In this document: positions 1 through 10,135 of the stretch, piece after piece | How positions within the stretch are numbered: position 1 is the first letter of the stretch | Layout: each line of letters begins with the position of its first letter | Origin: Bombardia bombarda | Taxonomy: Eukaryota; Ascomycota; Sordariomycetes; Sordariales; Lasiosphaeriaceae | DNA: 64,000 bases | Assembly: GCA_030512295.1 (NCBI GenBank) | Contig: JAULSR010000002.1 | Span: 9,114,001 to 9,178,000, forward strand | Direction: 5' to 3' | Made by a program: the position numbers and the translations under genes | Notes under the pieces: generated by a model | Database searches by the model: none | What the model saw: only the letters and a program-made list of their open reading frames with translations | What the model was told of the DNA's origin: nothing

Positions 1-1306
1 CCAACCTTTGTCCCATGTTGCATCATCCTGCTGCCCGAGTCGAGTTGGATTTTGTTTCTTTCACCCCATGCTACCATAGCTCTTGTTTGAAGACGGTGCT
101 TCTCACAGCCAATTGCGCCGGCCGGTGAACCCCATGTTTCTACCCGCATTGCTCAACCTGTGGCTTCTTGTTCAAGTGATTCAACCGCCATCCTGCCCCA
201 CTTTGCCATCCTGTCGCTGTCATGGCATCTGCGGGGCGTGACAGACGACGGGCAGCAGACGAGCAGACGAGGTGGTTCTAGTCTTCGTCCCATCTTGGAC
301 ACCCCAAGCCCCACCCCCCTCATCTAGAATGCCTGACTCTGACGTGCACAAATGGGACAGCTACACAGTACACAATAGGCACACAGACGTCCCCTCGCAG
401 TCGAGCTTAACATGTCTCCACAAAACAGAGGAGGAGGGTCACTGGCCACAGAAGCCCACCGCAAGGATCCTCATGGGCCGGTTATGCCACGCCACCACTT
501 ACATCGTCAGCTTCCTCTGGCCACCCCGGGCAAGGAAACATGGGAAACAAGCACGGGGGTGGGAGGGGCGCCCAGTGACCTGCAGCACGTCCCCGGCTGC
601 ATTTGTGATATAAAGTTCGATCCCGCCGACCCAAGATGCATCCCAAAGAAGAAGTCTTCAAGCCACATTGGTCGACATCTATCTTTTCGTCGCCATCCTT
701 CACTTCGGCCTGACTGTTATTCTTATTCCAACGACCTTCATTTGCTGCCACCGGTCTTGACGAGTGCTGGCAGCTCTTCGACTACAACTTTTGACAGCGT
801 AAGCCTCATCCCATCTTGTCAACCCCTCTGTCACTCACTTCCTAATGCCCCATTCATCCCCTTCACACACTAGCACGTCGTGTTAGTAGGTACGGGCAAA
901 CACGGCACATCATGGCTCGTGACAACGGATGGAAGTAGATTCCTTGTTCAGAAATCTATTATTTCCCACCTATGCCTTGTAGGCCTTGTGGGCAGAACAA
1001 TAACCGCTGAATGGATGAATCACCTTTCTATTGTCGTCTTGCGCCTTAGCTACTTGTCTCGCAAGACGGACTCGGCCTATTAATAGTTCCCTCTTCCCAC
1101 TCACATTCCCTCCCTCTCGCTTTCCAAATTTCTTTTCCCAACTATCTTTCGCAACACCTTTTCGATCTGCAGGCAGACGACAATTCACTTTCACTTTTCG
1201 ATGGATCTTCACAGCACCTAAACTAACATCAAACCATTAGTCTCCAGAGCTCAATCTTGGAAACACAAACAACACCAGAAAATCTACAAGTAGCTGGTAC
1301 TACATC
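1..1306. other. Intergenic region and promoter of the GH55 gene
   Basis: I see no supportable gene here. The last 250 bases have the pyrimidine-rich runs (about 1088-1150) usual before fungal transcription starts, and an AT-rich TATTAATAG element lies near 1077. Short open frames at 272-873 have no recognisable domain or codon pattern and mostly lack ATG starts. Confidence 0.5.
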
Positions 1307-3640
1307 ATGATGGGCCTCTCAACCATCTTCACCTTCTTTCTTCTGGCCTTTCAGCTGCTTTCCCCCAGCATAGCAGCACCGGCGCCTAGGCAAGCGTCGG
1401 GTTACTGGGTCGGAAATATCGAACGGCAAGGAGTGGTGGCCTTTGGCGACAACTCCGGCTACAAAGTCTTCCGCAACGTACAGGATTACGGCGCAAAGGG
1501 CGATGGCTCAACCGACGACACCGACGCCATCAACAAGGCTGTCCAGGACGGCGATCGATGCTTCAAGAACTGCTCGTCCAGCACAACTACACCCGCCCTG
1601 GTTTACTTCCCTTCCGGCACCTATCGCGTCAGCAAGCCTATTATCCAGCTTTACTACACCCAATTTGTCGGCGATGCCATCACCCCCCCGACATTGAAGG
1701 CGGACGCCAGCTTCGAGGGCATGGCCGTCATTGACGCTGACCCGTATGAGGGAGAGTGGAACCTCTGGGTAAACCAGAACAACTTCTTCCGCCAAGTCCG
1801 CAACTTTGTCATCGACTTGACCGAAATGCCAGCCACCTCTGGAGCTGGAATCCACTGGCAAGTCGCTCAGGCCACCAGCCTCCAGAACATCGTCTTCAAC
1901 ATGCGCACCGATGGTGGTGATGCGAATGCCCAACTCGGAATCTTCATGGACAACGGTTCGGGCGGCTTCATGAGCGATCTTACCTTCAACGGCGGCAAGT
2001 ACGGCGCTTTCTTCGGCAGCCAGCAGTTTACCACCCGCAACATGACCTTCAACAACTGCAAGACGGCAATCTTCATGAACTGGAACTGGGCCTGGACCTT
2101 GCAGGACATCAAGATCAACGACTGCGAGGTCGGCATCGACATGTCCAATGGCGGCGCTACTGGCTCCCAGACAGTTGGCTCCGTGCTGGTCGTCGATAGC
2201 ATCTTCAAGAACACCCCGATTGGCGTCAAGACCGCCTACACGACCTCTTCGGCCGAGACCAACGGCACTCTCGTTCTCGACAATGTTGACATGAGCGGCA
2301 CCAAGACGGCCGTCTTCAACAACGCTACCAATACTGAAGTTCTCCCCGGTGCTCAGAAGATCGGCTTCTTTGTCCAGGGCCGCACTTACGGCGATGAGAC
2401 CGCAGGCAAGGCTGTCCAGACGACAGAGACGGGTATCAAGAAGCCCGACGTTCTCCTGGACGAGACTACCGGCAACGTCTTTACACGCTCCAAGCCACAG
2501 TATGAGAAGGTCCCCGCAAGCTCTTTCGTTAGTGTCAAGTCCAACGGCGCCAAGGGTGACGGAGAGACCGACGACACAGACGCGATCCAGGCCATCTTCG
2601 ACAAAGTTTCCGATGACCAGATTGTCTACTTTGATCACGGCGCCTACCTCATTACCAAGACTGTCAAGGTGCCCAAGAACATCAAGATCACAGGCGAGAT
2701 TTGGCCTCTCATCCTGGCCGGCGGCGATGACACGTTCAAGGACCAATCCAACCCCAAGCCCGTCTTCCAGATCGGAGAGCCCGGCGACAAGGGCACTGTT
2801 GAGATGTCTGATCTCGTCTTCGGCACTGCCGGTCCTCAGCCCGGCGCCATCATGGTAGAATGGAACCTTGCCGGCGAGGAACAGGGTTCGGCTGCCATGT
2901 GGGACGTACACACGCGCATTGGTGGCTATGCCGGCACCCAGCTCCAACTGGACAAGTGCGCCAAGAACCCCAACGTCACCAACACCATCAGCGAGGACTG
3001 CTTTGGCGCCTTCATGATGTTCCACCTCGCCCCCACTGGTAGCGTCTATCTCGAGAACACATGGTTCTGGGTTGCTGACCACGACCTTGAGCCCGCCGCA
3101 AACAACGCACAGATCGACGTCTTCAACGGCCGTGGCGTGCTGCTCGAGGGCGAGGGTCCCGTCTGGGGCTGGGGCACCGCATCCGAGCACTCCGTCCTCT
3201 ACAACTACCAATTTTCCAACGCATCCAACGTCTACCTCGCACTCATCCAGACCGAGACGCCATACTTCCAGGGCAACCCCGATGCCACGAAGCCCTTCAC
3301 CGTGAATGCTGATTACAACGACCCTGACTTTGAGAAGTCGTGCGCCGACGATGCAGATGGAACTTGCAAGCGCGCATGGGGTGTCCGGGCTGTCAACTCC
3401 AAGGACGTCTTTGTCTACGGCGCGGGCCTGTACTCGTTCTTTGACAACTACGGCCAGGACTGCCTCAAGACCCAATCGTGCCAGGCCAACATGGTGTCGC
3501 TCGAGGACAGCCAAGTGCACCTCTTCGGACTGAGCACCAAGGCCAGCACCAACATGCTCACGATCGATGGCAAGAGCGCAGCAAAGGACGAGGACAACAG
3601 GAGTACATTCTGTGCCACGCTCGCTCTCTTCCAGTCGTAG
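1307..3640 (+). CDS. Secreted glucan exo-1,3-beta-glucosidase, GH55 family
   Basis: The gene is one uninterrupted 777-aa frame. Residues 1-24 form a signal peptide (hydrophobic TIFTFFLLAFQLL, then SIAAPAP), so the enzyme is probably secreted. Two pectate-lyase-3-type beta-helix repeats can be seen. The first starts with DYGAKGDGSTDDTDAI near residue 60 and the second with NGAKGDGETDDTDAI near residue 411. This duplicated beta-helix architecture and a length near 780 aa are typical of GH55 exo-beta-1,3-glucanases, which release glucose from beta-1,3-glucan (laminarin, fungal cell wall). Several N-x-S/T sites suit a glycosylated secreted enzyme. The first of two adjacent ATGs was taken as start; beginning at the second would not alter the signal peptide. 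Whether it acts on its own wall or on foreign glucan cannot be read from the sequence. Confidence 0.92.
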   Translation: MMGLSTIFTFFLLAFQLLSPSIAAPAPRQASGYWVGNIERQGVVAFGDNSGYKVFRNVQDYGAKGDGSTDDTDAINKAVQDGDRCFKNCSSSTTTPALVYFPSGTYRVSKPIIQLYYTQFVGDAITPPTLKADASFEGMAVIDADPYEGEWNLWVNQNNFFRQVRNFVIDLTEMPATSGAGIHWQVAQATSLQNIVFNMRTDGGDANAQLGIFMDNGSGGFMSDLTFNGGKYGAFFGSQQFTTRNMTFNNCKTAIFMNWNWAWTLQDIKINDCEVGIDMSNGGATGSQTVGSVLVVDSIFKNTPIGVKTAYTTSSAETNGTLVLDNVDMSGTKTAVFNNATNTEVLPGAQKIGFFVQGRTYGDETAGKAVQTTETGIKKPDVLLDETTGNVFTRSKPQYEKVPASSFVSVKSNGAKGDGETDDTDAIQAIFDKVSDDQIVYFDHGAYLITKTVKVPKNIKITGEIWPLILAGGDDTFKDQSNPKPVFQIGEPGDKGTVEMSDLVFGTAGPQPGAIMVEWNLAGEEQGSAAMWDVHTRIGGYAGTQLQLDKCAKNPNVTNTISEDCFGAFMMFHLAPTGSVYLENTWFWVADHDLEPAANNAQIDVFNGRGVLLEGEGPVWGWGTASEHSVLYNYQFSNASNVYLALIQTETPYFQGNPDATKPFTVNADYNDPDFEKSCADDADGTCKRAWGVRAVNSKDVFVYGAGLYSFFDNYGQDCLKTQSCQANMVSLEDSQVHLFGLSTKASTNMLTIDGKSAAKDEDNRSTFCATLALFQS

Positions 3641-4604
3641 TCGGTGGCTGTACGTGTTTTCATCTTTCCACCACTGCTGGCTGGCGGGGGAACTCAGTTC
3701 ATAGAACAAGTGACGAAGGCTTGTATAGAGTGGGGGGGGGGACAAACATGACAAAAGGATATGGGAGGCACATTTGCAGCATCATAAACTCTTCTTCTTC
3801 TTCGCTTCTTCGCGCTTCTTCGCTTTTGGCCCTAGAGGCATTTTGCGATTCTTTTCTAGTTTTCTTCTTTTTTTTTGGTCTTGACGGCGTTTTTACGGCA
3901 GATGACGGGTTCAGGTATCTCCTGCGGGTAGATCTGATCCTTTTTTGGTTTTCAGGGCGGCGGCAACAAACTTCATGACGGGCAACGAGATACCTAGATA
4001 GATACCTAGTTTAGGATTAGTGCTATGACAGACAGCAGTAGCAAAAAAGTAACTGCATTTCAAAACAGATTGATCCCGTGCATGTCATTGTGTGGTTATT
4101 TTGTTTTAACATTGCTTTGTTGATTGTGATGATGTCTCTATTACTGGCCTTTGCCCCTGTCTGACTTGTGTTTGGGTGCGCACGTAGGGCGGCCCGCCGC
4201 AGTGGTGGCCAGTGGTGGGGTTATGACCGCCTGAGAGCCTGCAGCAACCTTACGTCAGCAGGTCCCGCCTGCCTGCCTCGGCCAAACTGCGCGGGCGCAA
4301 GGCAAAATTGACAACGTCATAGCCTCTTTTTCCCTGGCCCTGCTGATTTTCTAGCGAAACAACAAAAAGCAGTGCGCAATTCGTCTTTCACCACTGAACA
4401 ACCAAGGATCTTTGCATTTGCCCCTGCTACCAACTCTCACTTTTTGGATTCTTTTATTGCATTTCGTCTTGTTGCTACAAGACATATTTCTTCTGTCACT
4501 ACTAAGACTACTAAATCGCACACGCTGGCTTGATCAGATGCACTTGCCACCTTAGCTCTGCCGCCATAGACACATTTCCTCTTTTTCGAAACACCATTCC
4601 CATC

Positions 4605-4680
<76 letters not shown>

Positions 4681-4697
4681 CAATAGTCAACAACACA
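3641..4697. other. Intergenic region: GH55 3' flank and FIT gene 5' region
   Basis: No gene is seen. It contains a run of ten G at 3732-3741, an imperfect CTTCTTCG repeat around 3789-3823, and the long (AC)n tract described separately just before the next start codon. Confidence 0.5.
4609..4679. repeat. (AC)n microsatellite, about 35 units, in a 5' UTR
   Basis: An uninterrupted AC dinucleotide tract of about 71 bases ends 19 bases before the ATG of the FIT-like gene, so it is probably transcribed as 5' untranslated sequence. Open frames on both strands across it (Thr-His or Val-Cys repeats) are artefacts of the repeat. Confidence 0.95.
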
Positions 4698-5927
4698 ATG
4701 GACACCCCTCCAGCACCCAACACGCGCTCCTCCTCCGCCGCCCGCCGAAAACCCAGCCACGAGTCCTTTTCCACACGAATGGACCTCCCCCTCCCTTCCT
4801 CTCCCTCCCCCTCCTCTACGACAAAACACAACCCCAACCCCTCCACCCGCGCCAACCTCAACGCCTCCGACCTCACCGGCGGCAATAATAACAACAATAC
4901 CAACAATATCCAGCGCAACACGCCCTACCTCCCCACCCCCACCGAGCTCGCCCTCCTAGCAGGCTACCCCATCCTGCTCACCTTCGGCGCCCTCTTCTCC
5001 CTCCTCTCCCCCGAGACGCGCGCCTCGCCCTACGACCCGATCCGCCAAGCGCACACCCAGGACCCGCTCCTCTCGCCCTCCTACTTTGCGCGCAAGGACA
5101 ACCTCTTCAACGTGCTATTCGTCAAGCGCGGCTGGGCGTGGATCACGCTCGCCTTCTTTTGCTTCATCCTGACCCACCCGGCGCTCGCCTCTGGCTCGCG
5201 ACGGGCGCGCGCGGCAGTGCGCTGGGGCATCGTCACGGCGTGGTGGGTCGCCGTGACGCAGTGGTTTTTCGGGCCGGCGATTATAGACCGGGGGTTCAGG
5301 TGGACTGGCGGGAAATGCGAGGTTGCTACTATCAAGGTGGAGGAGGAGGGGGTGCTGGGCGCGGGGGTCAAGGAGGTTGCGACGGCGGCGGCGTGTAAAG
5401 CCGGTGGGGGCCAGTGGAGCGGCGGGCACGATATCAGCGGACATGTGTTTTTGCTGGTGCTGGGGAGTGCGTTTCTGGTGCAGGAGGTTGGGTGGGTTGT
5501 GGCAAGGTGGGCGAGAAGCGTGAGCGAGGAGAGGAATGTGGTGATGGGGGATGGGGCGGTCAAGGGAGCGGCGGTGGAGATGGAGAGGGCGGAGCTGGCG
5601 AGGGAGAGGGAGGTTGCGGGCGGGAGTGGGAGTGGGAGTGGGAGTGGCGGTTATGATGTGTATGGCCATGGGGGACGGTTTGCTTTTGGGGTGGTGGGGT
5701 TGAGTGCGTGGATGTTGCTGATGACGGCGATTTACTTCCATACGTGGTTTGAGAAGGTGAGTTTTTTGATGTTGTTCTATCCTCCCTTGACTGTTTGGAA
5801 GCTAACGAGATGTTTGATGATGCAGCTTACTGGGCTTCTGGTTGCGCTCGCTGGACTATATGTCACGTATATTCTTCCTCGGTGGTTGCCCGCGTTGAGA
5901 GGGGTCATTGGACTGCCGGGCATTTGA
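4698..5927 (+). CDS. FIT family ER membrane protein (Scs3/FIT2-like), lipid-droplet formation
   Basis: Two exons, 4698-5756 and 5826-5927, give 386 aa, close to yeast Scs3. FIT proteins sit in the endoplasmic reticulum membrane, act on acyl-CoA and promote lipid-droplet budding and phospholipid homeostasis. The N-terminus (about 1-80) is Ser/Pro/Asn-rich and disordered. Hydrophobic segments follow, for example LALLAGYPILLTFGALFSLL, AWITLAFFCFILTHPAL and HVFLLVLGSAFLVQEVGWVV. The family hallmarks DISGH (His249) and YFHTWFEK (His348) match the two catalytic histidines known for FIT2. The intron (GTGAGT...TGCAG, 69 bp) is a multiple of three without a stop, so an unspliced reading adds 23 residues after FEK and breaks the conserved FEKLTGLL joint. 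The ATG at 4698 (context CACAATGG) was chosen because everything upstream is AC repeat. A Gly-Ser repeat lies at 5625-5650. Confidence 0.88.
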   Translation: MDTPPAPNTRSSSAARRKPSHESFSTRMDLPLPSSPSPSSTTKHNPNPSTRANLNASDLTGGNNNNNTNNIQRNTPYLPTPTELALLAGYPILLTFGALFSLLSPETRASPYDPIRQAHTQDPLLSPSYFARKDNLFNVLFVKRGWAWITLAFFCFILTHPALASGSRRARAAVRWGIVTAWWVAVTQWFFGPAIIDRGFRWTGGKCEVATIKVEEEGVLGAGVKEVATAAACKAGGGQWSGGHDISGHVFLLVLGSAFLVQEVGWVVARWARSVSEERNVVMGDGAVKGAAVEMERAELAREREVAGGSGSGSGSGGYDVYGHGGRFAFGVVGLSAWMLLMTAIYFHTWFEKVSFLMLFYPPLTVWKLTRCLMMQLTGLLVALAGLYVTYILPRWLPALRGVIGLPGI

Positions 5928-6185
5928 AGATTGCAGGGGTTAACAGGATAAGAACATACTACATTGATACCAAATCATATAGTCGTTATTAGAAGCGGCA
6001 TATTTAGTGTGCATGCAGCGAGGGTTAATGCTTATTGTCAAAAATGGTATCGATGATCAAGGGGTTACACCGCACGGACCCCACTGGGCAAGATGCCATG
6101 ACCTCATCGAAGCTATTCCCATGCGCCCATTCTCCCCCTTCTCCCCAAACATCCTCCCAACTCATGATTTCCTCTCAATTGAACT

Positions 6186-7115
6186 ATGACGTCGTCTACA
6201 GACGGCATGACGCCCATTAAGGCCCCGAATAATCTTCCCGAGCTCGTGCGCGTAGCATTCAACAAGGCGCGCGCCAGCGGCGACCTCAACTACTACCCCA
6301 CCCAAGTCGCCCTGCTCGATGTCAATTCCATTTCTGTGCGTCTATCCTCTGCGCTTTGCGCCCGCCTGCTTGCAGGAAGCCTTCAATAATTGAGATCTCA
6401 ACTAATCAACACAGTTCCAACTGCGCTTCTCCCCCGCCCTCGCCAATAAACCCAAAGCACCGCCCGAAGACAAGACAAAACCCCGACAAACCCCCATCGA
6501 CCCCTTCGACAACCCCCACCCCGCGCTGCTCGTCACCCCCCTCCCGCCGAGCCACATCCTCGTCCTCAACAAGTTCGCCATCGTCCCCGAGCACTTCATC
6601 CTCGCCACCGCCGCCTTCCAGCCGCAGACGCACCTGCTCGAGCCCGACGACCTGGCCGCGACATATGCCTGCATCGACGCCTACCACAATCACCACCACA
6701 CATCACCATCCCAGCAGGCTGCTGCTGGAAGCGAAGAAACATTGCAAGGGAATAGTGGAAAGCTCTTTGCCTTCTTCAACTCGGGCCCCCACTCGGGCGC
6801 AAGCCAGCCCCACCGCCACGTCCAGCTGCTGCCCGTCGACCGCATGCGCGATGGACTGCTGCCATCTTCGTCCAATGGCGGGTGGGAGGTCCTTGCGGAA
6901 GGACTCCTGACGGAAGGAGAGAATGACGGAGGAGAAAACACCATAGCAGCGGGGCTTCCCTTCAGGACATTTGCCGAGCGCATACGTCCCGGCATGAGCG
7001 GCGAGGAGCTGCACGCCATCTACCTACGACTCTATCGCAGGGCGTGCGCGGCGGATGCAGCCCCACCCCCGGTCATGGCCAGTCTAGGCGCCGTGCTAAG
7101 GGGGGAGGTTGGTGG

Positions 7116-7159
<44 letters not shown>

Positions 7160-7533
7160 CGCCAGCGCAAGAGCAAAAGAGAGAAAACGTTGCGCAACAG
7201 ACCGAAGGAGAGGCACAGATAAGCTACAACCTCGCCATGACGCGGGACGTCATGGTGGTGCTGCCGCGTGTGGCTGAGGGCGCGCCGATCGTCGTCCCTG
7301 ACGGAGTGACGGGGGAAGACAGGGTCGTGGGACAGCTGGCGCTCAACGGGACGGTTCTGGCGGGTACGGCGCTCGTCAAGAGCCAGGCCGAGTGGGATGC
7401 CCTGCGGGCGCATCCTGGCAAGGTGGTGGAGGTGATGGGGAGGATAGGCGTCGCTCCGCCGCCGCTGCTTAGCCCGCGGTCAGAGGCGTTTGGGAAGTTT
7501 GGGGGGTCGTGGGCCACTGGGAGGAGGTTGTAG
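6186..7533 (+). CDS. Ap4A phosphorylase (ATP adenylyltransferase), HIT-like, with polyQ insert
   Basis: Exons 6186-6335 and 6415-7533 (phase 0, intron GTGCGT...ACACAG with CTAAT branch site) give 422 aa. The family splits diadenosine tetraphosphate with phosphate into ATP and ADP, like yeast Apa1/Apa2. The N-terminal part has YYPTQVALLD and LVLNKFAIVPEHFILAT, as in fungal homologues. The catalytic HIT-like motif is seen as GASQPHRHVQ, with His183, His185 and Gln187. The C-terminal half ends with MGRIGVAPPPLL and KFGGSWATG. Yeast proteins are about 320 aa; the extra length comes from low-complexity insertions, including 14 consecutive glutamines encoded by pure CAG codons. The insertions lie outside the HIT motif, so activity may be kept. 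The gene is convergent with the Myb-like gene downstream. Confidence 0.87.
7117..7158 (+). repeat. (CAG)14 trinucleotide repeat coding polyglutamine
   Basis: Fourteen perfect CAG codons lie in frame within exon 2 of the Ap4A phosphorylase gene. The codon purity, with no CAA, points to recent repeat expansion and likely length variation between isolates. Confidence 0.95.
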
Positions 7534-8178
7534 CATTGTTGGGTAAGTGAGGGAGGTGTGTGGGTTTGTGAACTGGGCAAGGCTCTCTCTGTTCATTGGC
7601 CATTAACACGCCTTGTGGGTGGCGTTTCTGTGAACAGATAGATGAAGCCTGTATGTAATGCGATATGTTGACTTAGATCCGGTAGATCAAGAGAAGCTAC
7701 CTAGCTATCGTTGCCGAGTTCGTTGCATCTGTTATGCAAGTTATATCGACGGAAAGAACCCTGACAATGTCCAGTCCAGCCCCACCTCAATCACGAGCCC
7801 TAGGACATGATCATGTCGTTTTGCCTTTAGAATGACCTCATCTTCCTCATGTCCCTCCAATGACTTGACCAATTGGCGGTAAATTGCAGTTTTGACATTC
7901 TATCCGCCCTGCTGGGAAGCAGCCTAGAGCAATCCAACTATCTAAAGAGGCAAATACTACAAGCCTCTCAATTCAGTAAACGCAAACGACGCCCTCCTAC
8001 TACTGTGCCATCCCCCTCTTGCTTCATATACCGAGTTCGCAATCAACGCGGAAAGAAAAACAAATTTGACTAAGCGCAACGCAACGCAAAATAAACCATC
8101 TCTTCACCCACGTGCTCCCGTGCTTGCCACAGTTCCAGACGACCAAACCATTGCTGCAAACCACAGCACAGCCACTAC
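7534..8178. other. Convergent intergenic region
   Basis: This stretch lies between the 3' ends of the Ap4A phosphorylase and the Myb-like gene. I see no gene or notable repeat. Confidence 0.5.
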
Positions 8179-10135
8179 TCACATGTCACTCAAGAAAGCC
8201 GCTCCTGTCTCATCCTCGTTCCTACCAAGACCGTCGCCGTATGCCGCTGCAACAGATGAGGCAGTCGAAGATCCATGATATCCGTCAAAGAAGAGGTTGT
8301 CGATATGCTTAGCCACCGTGGCTGTTGTATCCATGTTTGGGTGTCCGTTCGCTTGATGACGGCTGCTCATCAGCTGATCCCACCTCTTGCGAGCCGTCGA
8401 GTTGCCGAAGCGGTAGCTACCGCCATTATCTTTGATGTACTCCGCCACCTGCTTCCACGGGATCTTTTCCGCGACGAGGGTGCCGCCAGGACCCCTTTTT
8501 CCGAGTCTGCAGACGGCTACTTCAAGGAGGTGAAGCTATGTTGTTGGTTAGCGGCTTTCATGCTTGTTGTCTATGGAACTGAGACAGGGCTGATGTGACT
8601 GAGGGAGAAAGTTGTGATCAAGGCTAAAAAAGAACAATCAATCAAGAAATGCGACCAAGGCTAAACTCACATCTTTCTTCGTCCAGTGCGGAGTCCTCAC
8701 TCGCTCCTCTTTGCTCTTGGTAAGCGCTCGGTATCGGCCCCGAAGCGTCGACTCAGCCTCCGTAAAGTGGCCCTTCTGCCGTATCTCCCTGTACGTCATA
8801 CCCTTTCGTCTGCACTCGACGAGAAACTTGGCCTTTCGTTTCCACCGCTCGTTTGTCCCCTCATCTGAGTCCGAAAACACCACCTCCGGTGAGCAGGAGG
8901 CTCTGGTCTCGCCCTCCTCTTCCTCTATATTTTCACCATTTCCATCATCTTCGCCTTCATCCAGTGGCCGAAATGTTCGCTCTTTCGATGATCGAGAGCT
9001 ACTGTCGTGAGAAGGCCTAAGGGATGTATTGATCTTCGGCCTTTCAATGCGGGTTGATGGTGATGAGCGAGTGGTAGGACCTCCTCGCAGATGGCTTGGG
9101 CTGCCGCGGTAGTAGTCATTATTGCTCTTCACCACGGGGTGCAACACCGGGGATCTGAGGCCTGGGAGTGGCCTGCGAGGCTTTAGGCCCGAAGACGTAT
9201 GCGGTGGCTTGTCCTTGGTCTCTGCACCGCGCTCAAATATGGGGCAAAATGCTGGATTTGAGTCGCTGTTGGTGTCACTCGAGCTGCCTGTCTTGGTTGA
9301 TTCTTCCGATGTTGTCATATTTGGAGATCTTGAATGGAATAGTAAGTCATCCCGTCCCATCCAGGGGTTATGGATGAGCTGTTGTTGGGCATTGAGAACC
9401 GGTACTGCGGCTACAGGAGCAAAGAAAGATGGTCCAGCCGGCTTTGCCCAGGTACGCTGGTCACAAAGTCCAGGATGCTGCGGGATATCAGACGCTCGCG
9501 TTGGCCTGAGACAACCGCTGAAGGATACCAAAGGACTAGGGTGAGTAGAGTCCGTGGCGGGGAAATCGACTGAGCATAGGTCCATCTCTCTCGGAACTAC
9601 AGTCCATGTCTCATGCGGAGGAGAATTGAAAGGAACCATAGGAAGAACAGACATTTCGGTTACTCTGTAGTCCGCGTTACCATCGTGGCAGCCATCCCAT
9701 CCCACATATCTTTCGTAGGGTAAATGCATGTTGGCAGGTCGTGGATGGCTAGGAGAATCAGGTTGCCAAGAAGCTGGATCTGAATTATCGGACTCTGCAA
9801 AGAATTCGGAATTCAAGAAGTGGCTCTCATTTGAGCAATCATCCGATAGAGTGAAAGGCATTAAATATGGAAGGTGCGTTGGAATGTTTGACATGATATA
9901 GCCATCCGGCATCTGTCACAATTCGGGACGAAGCCACTCACAGTAGTCAGATAGAAATCCATGACGAAAGGAGAGATAGGATAAAGAAATCGAGTTTACA
10001 TACCACAATGTTCTCGTCGCTGCCAGATTCGCTGATTTGTGAGGAATACTGCGCATTGGGAGACACTAGAGACCTGTGCTCGGGTCCTTTATCAATAGGC
10101 CAGGTGTCGGCAGATATGAAAGGATCGTCGGCCAT
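8179..10135 (-). CDS. Myb/SANT-like domain regulatory protein
   Basis: Three exons on the minus strand (10135-10004, 9912-8671, 8535-8179) join in phase 0 into 576 aa. Donors are GTATGT and GTGAGT; the second intron has a GCTAACC branch site before CATAG. Most of the protein (1-400) is Ser/Pro/Asn-rich with an acidic Glu run near residue 385, as in fungal transcription regulators. The end of exon 2 carries a basic block (REIRQKGHFTEAESTLRGRY) that leads into RTPHWTKKD. Exon 3 completes a tryptophan-spaced helix-turn-helix: HWTKKDLHLL, then IPWKQVAEYI, then ARKRWDQL. This W-W-W pattern is the Myb/SANT DNA-binding signature and is split by the intron. A nuclear role is inferred. The start MADDPF at 10135 is the best available, but a longer upstream exon is possible. 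No target can be named. Confidence 0.82.

Noticed and set aside
1508..3754. 748-residue minus-strand open frame
   Set aside because: It lies antisense to the GH55 gene and owes its length to C-rich third positions; its translation shows no domain and is Leu/Val/Asp-rich as expected for such shadows.
4437..4921. Minus-strand frames with long Val-Cys runs
   Set aside because: They are translations of the AC microsatellite and flanking C-rich coding sequence of the FIT gene.
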